Positions 54,232-62,037 of a stretch of DNA of 64,000 nt are shown here, one piece after another. Within the stretch, counting starts at the first letter, position 1. Each line of letters opens with the position of its first letter. The translations under genes and the position numbers were made by a program. The stretch is from Streptococcus devriesei DSM 19639 (GTDB lineage Bacteria > Bacillota > Bacilli > Lactobacillales > Streptococcaceae), in contig NZ_AUIN01000018.1 in the NCBI RefSeq assembly GCF_000423725.1, positions 51,079-115,078 on the forward strand. The letters run 5' to 3'. The notes below the pieces were generated by a model. The model saw nothing but the letters and a program-made list of their open reading frames with translations, made no database searches and had not been told where the DNA came from.

Positions 54232-55323
54232 CTATCTATTTGATTTTGGCTGCAGGATTTGATTTTTTAAGGTGATTTCAGATACATTGGCAAATTTTTT
54301 CAGTTTTTTCAGTTCTTCCTTATGGCTGACAAAGGTAATAACTGCTCCTGTTTTTCCCATGCGTCCTGTGCGTCCGGCACGGTGCGTATAGGCCTCTTTG
54401 TCGCGGGCAAGATCGAAATTAATAACGTACTCTAAATCATCAATATCAATACCGCGTGCTACTAAATCAGTCGCTAAAAGCAAAGCCAGCTCGTACTCTT
54501 TAAATTTTTCAAGAATAACCTTGCGGAATTTCACATTGATATCGCTGGCCAGCGAAACGGCAGATGCATGGCTGTACTGCAGGCGCTCTTCGCTGGCTCC
54601 CAAATCAGACAGGCTGTTGAAAAAAACCAGTGCACGAAAATCGGGAATATTGGAAAACTTGCGCAGGAGTTCCACGCGCTCCCGCTTATCCACGGTGATG
54701 TAATAGTGCGAAATGCTGTCTAATGTTTGATCGGATAAATCAACCGTAAGGGTGTCTGCTGCCAGATCTGCTGTGCTGAGCTTGTTTGTAGCGCTCATGT
54801 AAATCATTTGGTGGTCACGAGGCACACGTTTGACAATGCCTTCAACGAACTGGTACTGGGAATCATTTAAGAGTTCATCAAATTCATCAAGAACGATAGT
54901 ATTGACAGCCATCATCTTGATTTTCTTGAGTCTGACCAGCTCAAAAACCCGGCCGGGTGTCCCGATGAGAATCTCAGGGCCCTTTTTCAAGCGCTCAATT
55001 TGCCGCTTTTGACTGGAGCCCGACAGGAAAAGCTGAGCTGTCAGACCAAGCGGCTCGGCCCAGGTTTTAGTAACGTCAAACAGCTGGCCGGCTAATTCGC
55101 TGTTGGGGGCTAAAATCAGTAACTGCTGTGCTTTTTTAGCCTGAAGTGTTAACAAACTAGGCCAGAGATAAGCCAGCGTTTTTCCGGTTCCCGTGGGACT
55201 GATGCCCAGAAAATTTTTGCCGCTGTTGATGGGCTCAAAGGCCTCCTCTTGAATTTGGGTAAAGTCTGTAAAATGGAGCTGCTGAAGTTTATCCTGCCAG
55301 CTTGTTGGAAAGTGTGTTTTCAT
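54232..55323 (-). CDS. DEAD-box family RNA helicase (short, DEFD variant)
   Basis: A 363-residue helicase core without C-terminal extension. Q motif FTDFTQIQEEAF, Walker A SPTGTGKT, GTPGRVFEL, motif II DEFD instead of DEAD, motif III SAT, and the helicase-C motifs ATDLVARGIDIDD and HRAGRTGRMGK. Its small size and DEFD motif set it apart from the main streptococcal CshA. Likely role in RNA unwinding in ribosome assembly or RNA decay. It overlaps the stop of the upstream oxidoreductase gene by 4 bases, forming a two-gene minus-strand operon. Confidence 0.9.
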   Translation of the reverse strand: MKTHFPTSWQDKLQQLHFTDFTQIQEEAFEPINSGKNFLGISPTGTGKTLAYLWPSLLTLQAKKAQQLLILAPNSELAGQLFDVTKTWAEPLGLTAQLFLSGSSQKRQIERLKKGPEILIGTPGRVFELVRLKKIKMMAVNTIVLDEFDELLNDSQYQFVEGIVKRVPRDHQMIYMSATNKLSTADLAADTLTVDLSDQTLDSISHYYITVDKRERVELLRKFSNIPDFRALVFFNSLSDLGASEERLQYSHASAVSLASDINVKFRKVILEKFKEYELALLLATDLVARGIDIDDLEYVINFDLARDKEAYTHRAGRTGRMGKTGAVITFVSHKEELKKLKKFANVSEITLKNQILQPKSNR

Positions 55324-56300
55324 TGTTTGTCCGCCTCAAATACAATACCTGCGCTCTGGCGCATTTGGTAGAGAATCTGGCTGGCCGATTTTGCATCCTC
55401 CAGCCAAATTTGGTAAAGTGTTTCATCTGGATTTTCCATCATTTGTGCAAAATGCTTGGCTTCCTCCAGCATTAAGTGCTCAATTTCAGGGAGAGCCAGT
55501 TTTTCACGACTGCCGTCAAGTTTTTGGAAAACAGCAGAGCTGATAGCTTGAATATGATTGAGCAGCAAGGTCCCGTCGGTCGTGTAAATTTCGGCATATT
55601 CCAGAGTGTTGTAATTTTTTCCGGCTCTGATAGACACGTGAAAATGCGGATAAATCAGATTGCCGTTGCCGTTTAAGTCAACCGTGTTTTCCAGCTGTGT
55701 GGCAGTGTAATTAACACTTTTTGGTTTGCCGAACAGCTTCAAAGCCGCATAAATGGGGTAAATTCCCAGATCAACGAGAGCTCCGCCTGAAAACCTGTCT
55801 GAAAAGACATTTGGCATTTTCCCATCAAGCAGATCCTTCATTTTTGAAGAATATTTAGCGTAGGAAAAATCAGCGCCGATGATGGTTTTGTGAGCCAGAA
55901 AGTCTTTGATAACAGCCATCGATGCTTCATGGTAATTTCTAGCCGCCTCAAAGAAAAAACACTTTTTCTCAGCTGCCAGCTGAATAATCTCGGCCAGCTC
56001 TTCCGGTTTTGAAAAGGCCGGCTTTTCAACGATGACATGTTTGCCGGCTGTTAAGGCCGATTTTGCATGCTCAAAGTGGAGAGCGTTTGGGCTGGCAATA
56101 TAAAGGACATCAAAATCAGCTGTCAAAAAATCAGCCAAATTTTCATAGCAAGTGACATCGTGATAGCGGGCAGAAAAGTTTTGAGCTGTTTCCAGCTTGC
56201 GGGAATAAACAGCGGTCAGCTGATACTTTTGCGAGAGTTCAGCGGCTTCAATAAACTGATGTGAAATAGATCCAGTTCCGATAATAGCGAGTTTAAGCAT
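55320..56300 (-). CDS. Gfo/Idh/MocA family oxidoreductase
   Basis: A 326-residue NAD(P)-dependent oxidoreductase. N-terminal Rossmann motif LAIIGTGSISHQF, the family EKP motif in HVIVEKPAF, and a C-terminal alpha/beta domain with the GGALVDLGIYPIYAALKLFG segment. Substrate probably a sugar or sugar alcohol derivative; no neighbour fixes it. Coupled to the helicase gene (ATGA overlap). AGGAGGCAT precedes the start. Confidence 0.9.
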   Translation of the reverse strand: MLKLAIIGTGSISHQFIEAAELSQKYQLTAVYSRKLETAQNFSARYHDVTCYENLADFLTADFDVLYIASPNALHFEHAKSALTAGKHVIVEKPAFSKPEELAEIIQLAAEKKCFFFEAARNYHEASMAVIKDFLAHKTIIGADFSYAKYSSKMKDLLDGKMPNVFSDRFSGGALVDLGIYPIYAALKLFGKPKSVNYTATQLENTVDLNGNGNLIYPHFHVSIRAGKNYNTLEYAEIYTTDGTLLLNHIQAISSAVFQKLDGSREKLALPEIEHLMLEEAKHFAQMMENPDETLYQIWLEDAKSASQILYQMRQSAGIVFEADKQ

Positions 56301-56439
56301 AGGATGCCTCCGGCTCTTTAAATTTTTATTTCATTATAACATGATTTAGTGTAAAATAGATAGGAAGATATTTCAGTGAAGTAAAAGAAAGGAATGAAAA
56401 AGGACAAAAGCTTAATTTTTGAAGACTGATGCAGCAAAT

Positions 56440-56461
56440 AAACAGTCCGACGCTGTTTTTT
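56440..56461 (+). promoter_or_regulatory. Terminator-like hairpin about 60 bases upstream of udk
   Basis: AAACAG / CTGTTT with a 7-base loop followed by a run of T. It lies on the coding strand of udk with no plus-strand gene before it, so it may be an attenuator in the udk leader or a stray terminator. Confidence 0.4.
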
Positions 56462-56518
56462 CGGGCTGTTTCAGACTGGTAGTCAGAATTTAGCTATTTA
56501 GTGTCCTTCTTGTTTATT

Positions 56519-57148
56519 ATGCGAAAAAAACCGATTATTATTGGTGTTACAGGCGGTTCCGGCGGAGGAAAAACCAGCGTTTCGCGGGAAATTTTATCCC
56601 ACTTTCCCAGTGCCAAGATCGCTATGATTGAACACGATTCTTATTATAAGGATCAGAGCCATCTGACCTTTGAAGAGCGTGTTACGACCAATTACGACCA
56701 TCCTCTGGCTTTTGATACGGATTTGATGATTGAACACATAAAAGAGCTGCAGGCAGGGCGTCCGGTGGATATTCCTATTTACGATTATACTCAGCACACG
56801 CGCAGTGATAAAACTTATCGGCAGGAGCCGCAGGATGTTTTCATTGTTGAGGGGATTTTGGTTCTGGAAGATGAGCGCCTGCGCGATCTGATGGATATCA
56901 AACTTTTTGTGGACACTGATGATGATATTCGCATTATCCGGCGTATCAAACGCGATATGGAAGAGCGCGGCAGAAGTCTTGACAGTATTATTGAGCAGTA
57001 TATAGAGGTCGTAAAACCCATGTACCATCAGTTCATCGAGCCGACCAAGCGCTACGCTGATATTGTTATTCCGGAAGGCGTATCCAATGTCGTAGCTATT
57101 GATCTGATCAATACCAAAATTGCCAGTATTCTGGGGGATTCTTATTAA
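56519..57148 (+). CDS. udk: Uridine kinase
   Basis: A 209-residue uridine/cytidine kinase of the salvage pathway. P-loop [36 protein letters not shown], and NYDHPLAFD are characteristic. The start ATG 56519 fits the common N-terminus ([10 protein letters not shown]); an alternative GTG at 56501 would add six residues. Neither has a good Shine-Dalgarno. Its terminator (57149-57168) is duplicated around element copy B. Confidence 0.95.
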   Translation: MRKKPIIIGVTGGSGGGKTSVSREILSHFPSAKIAMIEHDSYYKDQSHLTFEERVTTNYDHPLAFDTDLMIEHIKELQAGRPVDIPIYDYTQHTRSDKTYRQEPQDVFIVEGILVLEDERLRDLMDIKLFVDTDDDIRIIRRIKRDMEERGRSLDSIIEQYIEVVKPMYHQFIEPTKRYADIVIPEGVSNVVAIDLINTKIASILGDSY

Positions 57149-57168
57149 AGCACAGGTTAATCTGTGTT
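57149..57168 (+). repeat. 20-bp direct repeat (left copy): udk terminator hairpin
   Basis: AGCACAGGTTAATCTGTGTT; starts one base after the udk stop codon and forms GCACAG / CTGTGT. Identical to 57655-57674. Confidence 0.92.
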
Positions 57169-57654
57169 CAGGCTGTAGACAAACCTCCATTTGCTTACCT
57201 TGATAAGCAAAAAGAATCTGCAGACTGCCCTATAAATTTAAATTTTCACGAGCGCAAGCGAGCTAACTAAAGGATACGATACTTCCGCCGTGATGAAAGT
57301 GTCAGAATTGGGGCATGTAAGCCGATTCTGACACTCGGAAACTTTGAGACTAATTGAGCACGGGCTGTGGACTGTGCAAAATAGATGAGTATCTCCTAAA
57401 GTCTTCTGAGACTCGTCGTCGAACTCCCTAATTTTGCTGTGTCCACTAACGCCCTTTGTATCTTACATTAGGCTCAAAGTTTAGGCATGGAATTCCGGAG
57501 GAAGTCGCTGTGACGATTGCCGTTAGAAATCGATACTATTTCTAACGGCAATCTAATGCAAAACCTAGTCAAGAGCTATAGCGTTGGCGTTTGGTTTTGC
57601 CGTCCGACATCACCTAAGGAAATATCAAAGAAAAGAGACTGTTTCTTCAAACTG
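57169..57654 (-). mobile_element. Structured-RNA, ORF-less mobile element, copy B (inverted)
   Basis: A 486-bp unit, opposite in orientation to copy A and alignable to it end to end. Read on the minus strand it begins CAGTTTGAAGA and ends with the complement of CAGGCTGTAGA. The core 57278-57626 is closed by GATATTTCC / GGAAGTATC. The 16-bp stem (57515-57530 / 57538-57553) is perfect here. The long central helix reads AGTGGAC / GTCCACA where copy A has TGCGGAT / ATCCGCA, and the apical hairpin has AGTCT / AGACT where A has GAATC / GATTC: base pairs change on both sides. The flanking 20-bp repeats are identical. Confidence 0.85.
57278..57626 (-). ncRNA. Putative structured RNA core of element copy B
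   Basis: 349 bases, minus strand. A TTGAAG / 17 bases / TGATAT promoter-like pair at its 5' end overlaps the closing helix. The 3' hairpin AGTGTCAGAAT / ATTCTGACACT differs in sequence from copy A but keeps its position and form. Confidence 0.6.
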
Positions 57655-57674
57655 AGCACAGGTTAATCTGTGTT
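57655..57674 (+). repeat. 20-bp direct repeat (right copy)
   Basis: Identical to 57149-57168. Followed by TTTTGC, the original T-tail of the udk terminator. Confidence 0.92.
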
Positions 57675-57735
57675 TTTTGCTTTGCCGCAAAGCAGGTCAA
57701 ATGGAAATGATGATGAAAAAAGAATAAAAAGCTGG

Positions 57736-57746
57736 GAAACGCTTTC
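57736..57746. promoter_or_regulatory. LacI-type operator half-match before the regulator gene
   Basis: GAAACGCTTTC resembles the GAAACGTTTC operators of the downstream operon. It lies next to the -35 position of a TACAAT box (57756-57761). Suggests autoregulation. Confidence 0.55.
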
Positions 57747-57790
57747 TGATAGTGTTACAATAGAGATATTAAAATGAAGTGGAGTAATCT

Positions 57791-58762
57791 ATGAAAGTAA
57801 CGATGAAAGAAGTTGCCGCATTGGCAGGAGTCGGTGTCGGAACTGTTTCACGTGTCATTAATGGCGTCAAGGTCAAAGATAGCACTTATCAGAAAGTACA
57901 GGCCGCTATCAAAGAGCTTAATTATCAGCCGGACGAATATGCCAGAGGGTTAAAAACCAATAGAAGCAATACGATAGCACTGCTCATTCCGACGATCTGG
58001 CATCCTTTTTTTTCGGAATTTGCTTATTATACTGAAAAGAATTTAAGTAAATTTGACTACAGGCTTTATATTTGCAATGTTGAAGAAAATACTCTAAATG
58101 AAATTAAGTATCTTGAAATGCTGAAGAGTAACAAGGTTGACGGGATTATCGGCATTACCTATTCAGATATTGACCAATACGTTTCAACCAATCTGCCCTT
58201 TGTCAGCATTGACCGGCATTTCTCTGAAAAGATTCCTTATGTCACGTCGGACAATTTTTTAGGCGGACAGCTGGCTGCTCAAAATTTGATTGAGAGAGGT
58301 GCTAAGCATCTGGCTTATATCGGCGGTAAAAATAAGTTTGAAAATGAAACGACCAACCGCAAAAAAGGATTTTATGCCTACAGTGAAAACGAAGGCTTCA
58401 CAGTTGAAAAATGCGATTTGCTGGAACCTATTGAAGATTTGGAAGGTAAATTAGAAAAATTTTTCTTGGATCATCCGCAAATTGATGGCATTTTTGCTGT
58501 TAATGATTTTATGGCTCTGACAGTTATGAAAGTGCTGAAAAAGCTGGGCAAAGAAGCACCGAAAGACTATCAAATCATTGGTTTTGATGGCTTGAAATCA
58601 GCTATTGATCAAGATTATTTTCTGTCTACTATCAGCCAGTCAACAGATCTTTTAGCCAAGTCAGCTGTAGAGCTGCTGCTGAATTTGATCAATGGTATTT
58701 CAGAAGAAAAAAGAGTGATTGTTCCCGTTCAGTTTAAAGAAGGAGGAACAACCAAAAAATAA
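57791..58762 (+). CDS. LacI-family repressor of the sucrose/fructoside operon
   Basis: A 323-residue regulator. N-terminal HTH TMKEVAALAGVGVGTVSRVING with hinge YQPDEYARGLKTNRS, then a periplasmic-binding-protein-like sugar sensor (ALLIPTIWHPFFSEF ... VDGIIGITYSD ... IIGFDGL). It is transcribed in the same direction as the ABC operon it precedes. Operators GAAACGTTTC in front of that operon, and a variant before its own gene, fit this family. S. pneumoniae SusR in the sus locus is a likely relative. Effector probably sucrose, fructose or a derivative. Confidence 0.92.
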   Translation: MKVTMKEVAALAGVGVGTVSRVINGVKVKDSTYQKVQAAIKELNYQPDEYARGLKTNRSNTIALLIPTIWHPFFSEFAYYTEKNLSKFDYRLYICNVEENTLNEIKYLEMLKSNKVDGIIGITYSDIDQYVSTNLPFVSIDRHFSEKIPYVTSDNFLGGQLAAQNLIERGAKHLAYIGGKNKFENETTNRKKGFYAYSENEGFTVEKCDLLEPIEDLEGKLEKFFLDHPQIDGIFAVNDFMALTVMKVLKKLGKEAPKDYQIIGFDGLKSAIDQDYFLSTISQSTDLLAKSAVELLLNLINGISEEKRVIVPVQFKEGGTTKK

Positions 58763-58785
58763 AAGCAATTTAGGCAAAAAGGGGC

Positions 58786-58887
58786 TTGACAAAACGAATG
58801 AAAGCGCTTATAATTTATTTGTATTTGAAACGTTTCCATTTTTTAGAAAGAGCTTCTTTTATTTTTAATTAAAAATTGAAACGTTTC
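58786..58887 (+). promoter_or_regulatory. Promoter, cre-like site and two identical operators of the sugar ABC operon
   Basis: TTGACA (58786), 17-base spacer, TATAAT (58809). ATGAAAGCGCTTATA (58798) matches 14 of 15 cre positions and overlaps the -10. Two perfect palindromes GAAACGTTTC lie at 58827 and 58878, 51 bp apart, suited to cooperative or looping repression by the LacI protein. Confidence 0.85.
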
Positions 58888-58916
58888 CAAAAAAAGAAGA
58901 AGTCAGGAGGAACGCC

Positions 58917-60233
58917 ATGCGTAAAGGATTGGTCGGATTGGCAGTAGTTTCTGCCATTGTGCTGGGATCTCTTGCAGGATGCGGCAGGGGGTCGAAGAGT
59001 CAAAAAACGGATTCAGATCCAAACACTATTAAAATCTGGGTTCAGTTTTCAGATGAAACTGCAGAAGGGAAGGCTTGGAAGGAAATTGTCAGTGGTTTTA
59101 ACAAGGAACATAAGGGTGAGTATAAAGCCGTTACAGAATATATCCCTCGAAGCGGCAGCGGCGGCGGATATGAAGATAAGGTCAATGCAGCCATAACAGC
59201 TGACAATTTGCCTGATGTCATTACCTTAGATGGTCCAAATACAGCTGCTTATGCCCATGCAAAAGTGATTATTCCTCTTGATAAGTATGTCAAAGATGCC
59301 AATATGGACGATGTTTTAGACAGTATTAAGCAGCAGGGAACTTATAAGGGTAAGTTCTATGCTTTTGGTTATTCAGAGTCCAGTGTCGGTGTTTATTACA
59401 ATAAAAAAATGTTTAAAGAAGCAGGCATTGATTTATCAAAACTGCCAACCATTGATGATCCGTGGACATGGTCGGAATTTAATGCCATCAGCAAACAGCT
59501 GAAAAAACATTTCAAAAGACCTGCCATTGATTTCAAACTGAATTCTATTGATGAAATGCTGCCGTATGCCTACATGCCGCTGATTTGGTCAAATGGAGGT
59601 ACCGTTGTCAACAGCAAGGGAACAAAGGCAGAAGGTTATTTTAACAGCAAGAAAACAGTAGAAGCAGTTGAATTTATCCAAAATCTGGTTAAGAAAGGCT
59701 ATACAACCATCAGCCCGGTGGAAAAAGGGTTTGAAACAGGTGTTTATCCTATGCTTCTAAGCGGTTCATGGACGATTAATGACATGGCGGCTAACTATAA
59801 GGATGTTGATTATGGCATTTTGCCATATCCGGTATCAGATAAAACGAAAAAGCTGGTTTCACCGACAGGGAGTTGGCAGATCGCAGTGACTTCTAAATCA
59901 GACAAGCCAAAAATTGCGGCAGAATTTGTTAAGTATGCGACCAATACAAAATCAAGTAAAATTATCAGTCTAGCTAACAGTGTTCTTCCAATTCGCAAAT
60001 CAACAATTAAAGATATGCAAGATGAAGTTCCTAAAGAAATGGCCTTTTTGATGGAGCAAAATCAAAAGTCCGGCCATGCTCGTCCGGTTGTCGTGGCTTA
60101 TCCGCAAGTATCGCGTGCCTTTCAGCAGGCTATGCAGGATATCAGTTACTATAAAGAAAATCCTGATGTCAAAAAAGCCCTTGATATAAAGGCTAAAGAA
60201 ATGCAGCAGGCGATTGACGATGCTCTGGACTGA
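58917..60233 (+). CDS. Sugar ABC transporter substrate-binding lipoprotein
   Basis: A 438-residue extracellular binding protein of family 1 (carbohydrate). Lipobox LAGC gives the lipidated cysteine at about residue 22. The mature part has IKIWVQFSDETAEGKAW and ITLDGPNTAAYAHAK typical of oligosaccharide binders, and SPTGSWQIAVTSKSDKP. It delivers substrate to the two permeases encoded next. AGGAGG precedes ATG 58917. By operon content the ligand is sucrose or fructo-oligosaccharides, as for S. pneumoniae SusX. Confidence 0.92.
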   Translation: MRKGLVGLAVVSAIVLGSLAGCGRGSKSQKTDSDPNTIKIWVQFSDETAEGKAWKEIVSGFNKEHKGEYKAVTEYIPRSGSGGGYEDKVNAAITADNLPDVITLDGPNTAAYAHAKVIIPLDKYVKDANMDDVLDSIKQQGTYKGKFYAFGYSESSVGVYYNKKMFKEAGIDLSKLPTIDDPWTWSEFNAISKQLKKHFKRPAIDFKLNSIDEMLPYAYMPLIWSNGGTVVNSKGTKAEGYFNSKKTVEAVEFIQNLVKKGYTTISPVEKGFETGVYPMLLSGSWTINDMAANYKDVDYGILPYPVSDKTKKLVSPTGSWQIAVTSKSDKPKIAAEFVKYATNTKSSKIISLANSVLPIRKSTIKDMQDEVPKEMAFLMEQNQKSGHARPVVVAYPQVSRAFQQAMQDISYYKENPDVKKALDIKAKEMQQAIDDALD

Positions 60234-60304
60234 TGACACCGATAGCAGATTGAGCTGCAGCATTTAAAAAGCTGTTCTATCTGCCATTTAGAAAGGGTAA
60301 ATGA

Positions 60305-61183
60305 ATGTATAAAAATAATAAGTTAAAAAACAATTTGCTGGGTTATGCATTTTTGTCGCCTGCCTTGATATTGCTTTTGATTTTTCTGGTGATTCCGGTT
60401 TGCATGGTTTTCTACTATGCTTTTACCAACTATTATTTGCTGACACCAGATGCCAAGCAGTTTGTCGGCTTAAATAATTTTATCAAACTTGCACAAGATC
60501 CGATTTTTCTTAAGAGTATTTTAAATACATCCAAATTTGTTGTCTGGATTATTCCTGTTCAGCTGGGATTGGCTCTTGGCATGGCCTTGATTATTAACAA
60601 ACCGCGCAAGGGAAATATGTTTTTCAAAGTTGCTTTCTTTGCACCGGTAGTCATGTCGCTGGTTGTCATTTCGATTCTTTGGCTGTATTTGTTAAATCCT
60701 AACAATGGTTTGCTCAATGCTTTGCTAAACCGCATCGGAATTGCTTCACAGCCTTTCCTGAAAAGTCCTAAACAAGCCATGTATGCGATTATTTTGGTTT
60801 CTGCCTGGCAAGGAGCTGGCTACCAAATGCTCTTATTCCTTGGCGGTCTGCAAAATATTCCCCACGATGTTTACGAAGCAGCAGAGCTCGATGGTTTTTC
60901 AAAATTTCAGCAATTTCGCTACATCACTTTGCCACTGTTAAAACCAACAGCCTTGTTTGTTTTGCTGACAACCTTGATTTCAGCCTTCAAACTCCTGGTA
61001 CAGCCAATGGTTATGACCCAAGGAGGACCAATGAACTCAACAATGACCATGGTTTATTATATCTATCAAAAAGGTTTCACCGATCGTTTAGTCGGCTACT
61101 CAAGCTCAATCGCCTTGGTGTTTACAACCGTTATTGGCCTTATTACACTTGTGCAAAGACGCGTGCTAAAGGAGGATGACTAA
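60305..61183 (+). CDS. Sugar ABC transporter permease 1 (MalF-type)
   Basis: A 292-residue permease with six membrane helices and the EAA coupling motif (YEAAELDGFSKFQQF ... ITLPLLKP) near residue 190. It pairs with the permease encoded 2 bases downstream. GAAAGGG precedes ATG 60305. No ATPase gene follows, so a shared ATPase such as MsmK is presumably used. Confidence 0.93.
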   Translation: MYKNNKLKNNLLGYAFLSPALILLLIFLVIPVCMVFYYAFTNYYLLTPDAKQFVGLNNFIKLAQDPIFLKSILNTSKFVVWIIPVQLGLALGMALIINKPRKGNMFFKVAFFAPVVMSLVVISILWLYLLNPNNGLLNALLNRIGIASQPFLKSPKQAMYAIILVSAWQGAGYQMLLFLGGLQNIPHDVYEAAELDGFSKFQQFRYITLPLLKPTALFVLLTTLISAFKLLVQPMVMTQGGPMNSTMTMVYYIYQKGFTDRLVGYSSSIALVFTTVIGLITLVQRRVLKEDD

Positions 61184-61185
61184 TC

Positions 61186-62028
61186 ATGAAAATCAAACCT
61201 ATTAAAATTTTAGAATATGTCCTGCTGACTCTTTTAGCATTCTTATTCCTGTTTCCAATGGTTTGGATGATTGTTTCTTCCATGAAACTGGAAGCTGATG
61301 TTTATAATAACTTGACATCATGGAAAGCCTTTTTGCCAAGCCTGAACCCGGCAAACTGGTTCAAACCCTATCAGGAAATCTTAAGCCGTTTCAGTATCTT
61401 TACCTATTTGGGCAACAGTATCTTTTATTCAGTGACCTTTGCTGTTGGTTCGATTATTATTAATGCTTTAGCTGGCTTTGCTTTTGCCAGAATTGATTTT
61501 AGCGGGAAAAAGATTCTTTTTGGTCTCTTGTTAGGACTTTTGATTATCCCGATGGAAACCATACTGATTCCGCAGTTTACCATTATTAATACTCTGGGTC
61601 TGGTTAATAACCGTTTGGCGGTTATTATTCCGGGAATGGCCAGTGTTTTCAATATTTATTTGTTTAGAAATTTCTTTATTGCTATTCCGGAAGAAATCGT
61701 TGAATCTGCGCGTATGGATGGAGCGGGAATCGTACAGACCTTCTTTAGAATTATGCTGCCCATGTCAAAACCAGCGGTAGCCACTGTCGGCGTCCTGTCT
61801 TTTATCAGCAGCTGGAATGATTATATTTGGCCTTTGATGGTTCTGACTGATTCGTCAAAATTCTCAATGCAGGTAGCGATCACAACCATTAATACAACAC
61901 AGCCTGTTTATATTAACCAAGTCATGGCCGTTTTGACGATCTCCACTATCCCATTGATCGTTGTCTATATTGTTGCTCAAAAATATATTGTTCAAGGTTT
62001 GGGGAGCTCTGGAACAGGTATCAAATAG
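61186..62028 (+). CDS. Sugar ABC transporter permease 2 (MalG-type)
   Basis: A 280-residue permease with six helices and an EAA motif (VESARMDGAGIVQTFFRIMLPMSKPA). It forms a heterodimer with the preceding permease. AAAGGAGG precedes ATG 61186 and the GH32 gene follows after 9 bases. Confidence 0.93.
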   Translation: MKIKPIKILEYVLLTLLAFLFLFPMVWMIVSSMKLEADVYNNLTSWKAFLPSLNPANWFKPYQEILSRFSIFTYLGNSIFYSVTFAVGSIIINALAGFAFARIDFSGKKILFGLLLGLLIIPMETILIPQFTIINTLGLVNNRLAVIIPGMASVFNIYLFRNFFIAIPEEIVESARMDGAGIVQTFFRIMLPMSKPAVATVGVLSFISSWNDYIWPLMVLTDSSKFSMQVAITTINTTQPVYINQVMAVLTISTIPLIVVYIVAQKYIVQGLGSSGTGIK

Positions 62029-62037
62029 GAGACTTAA

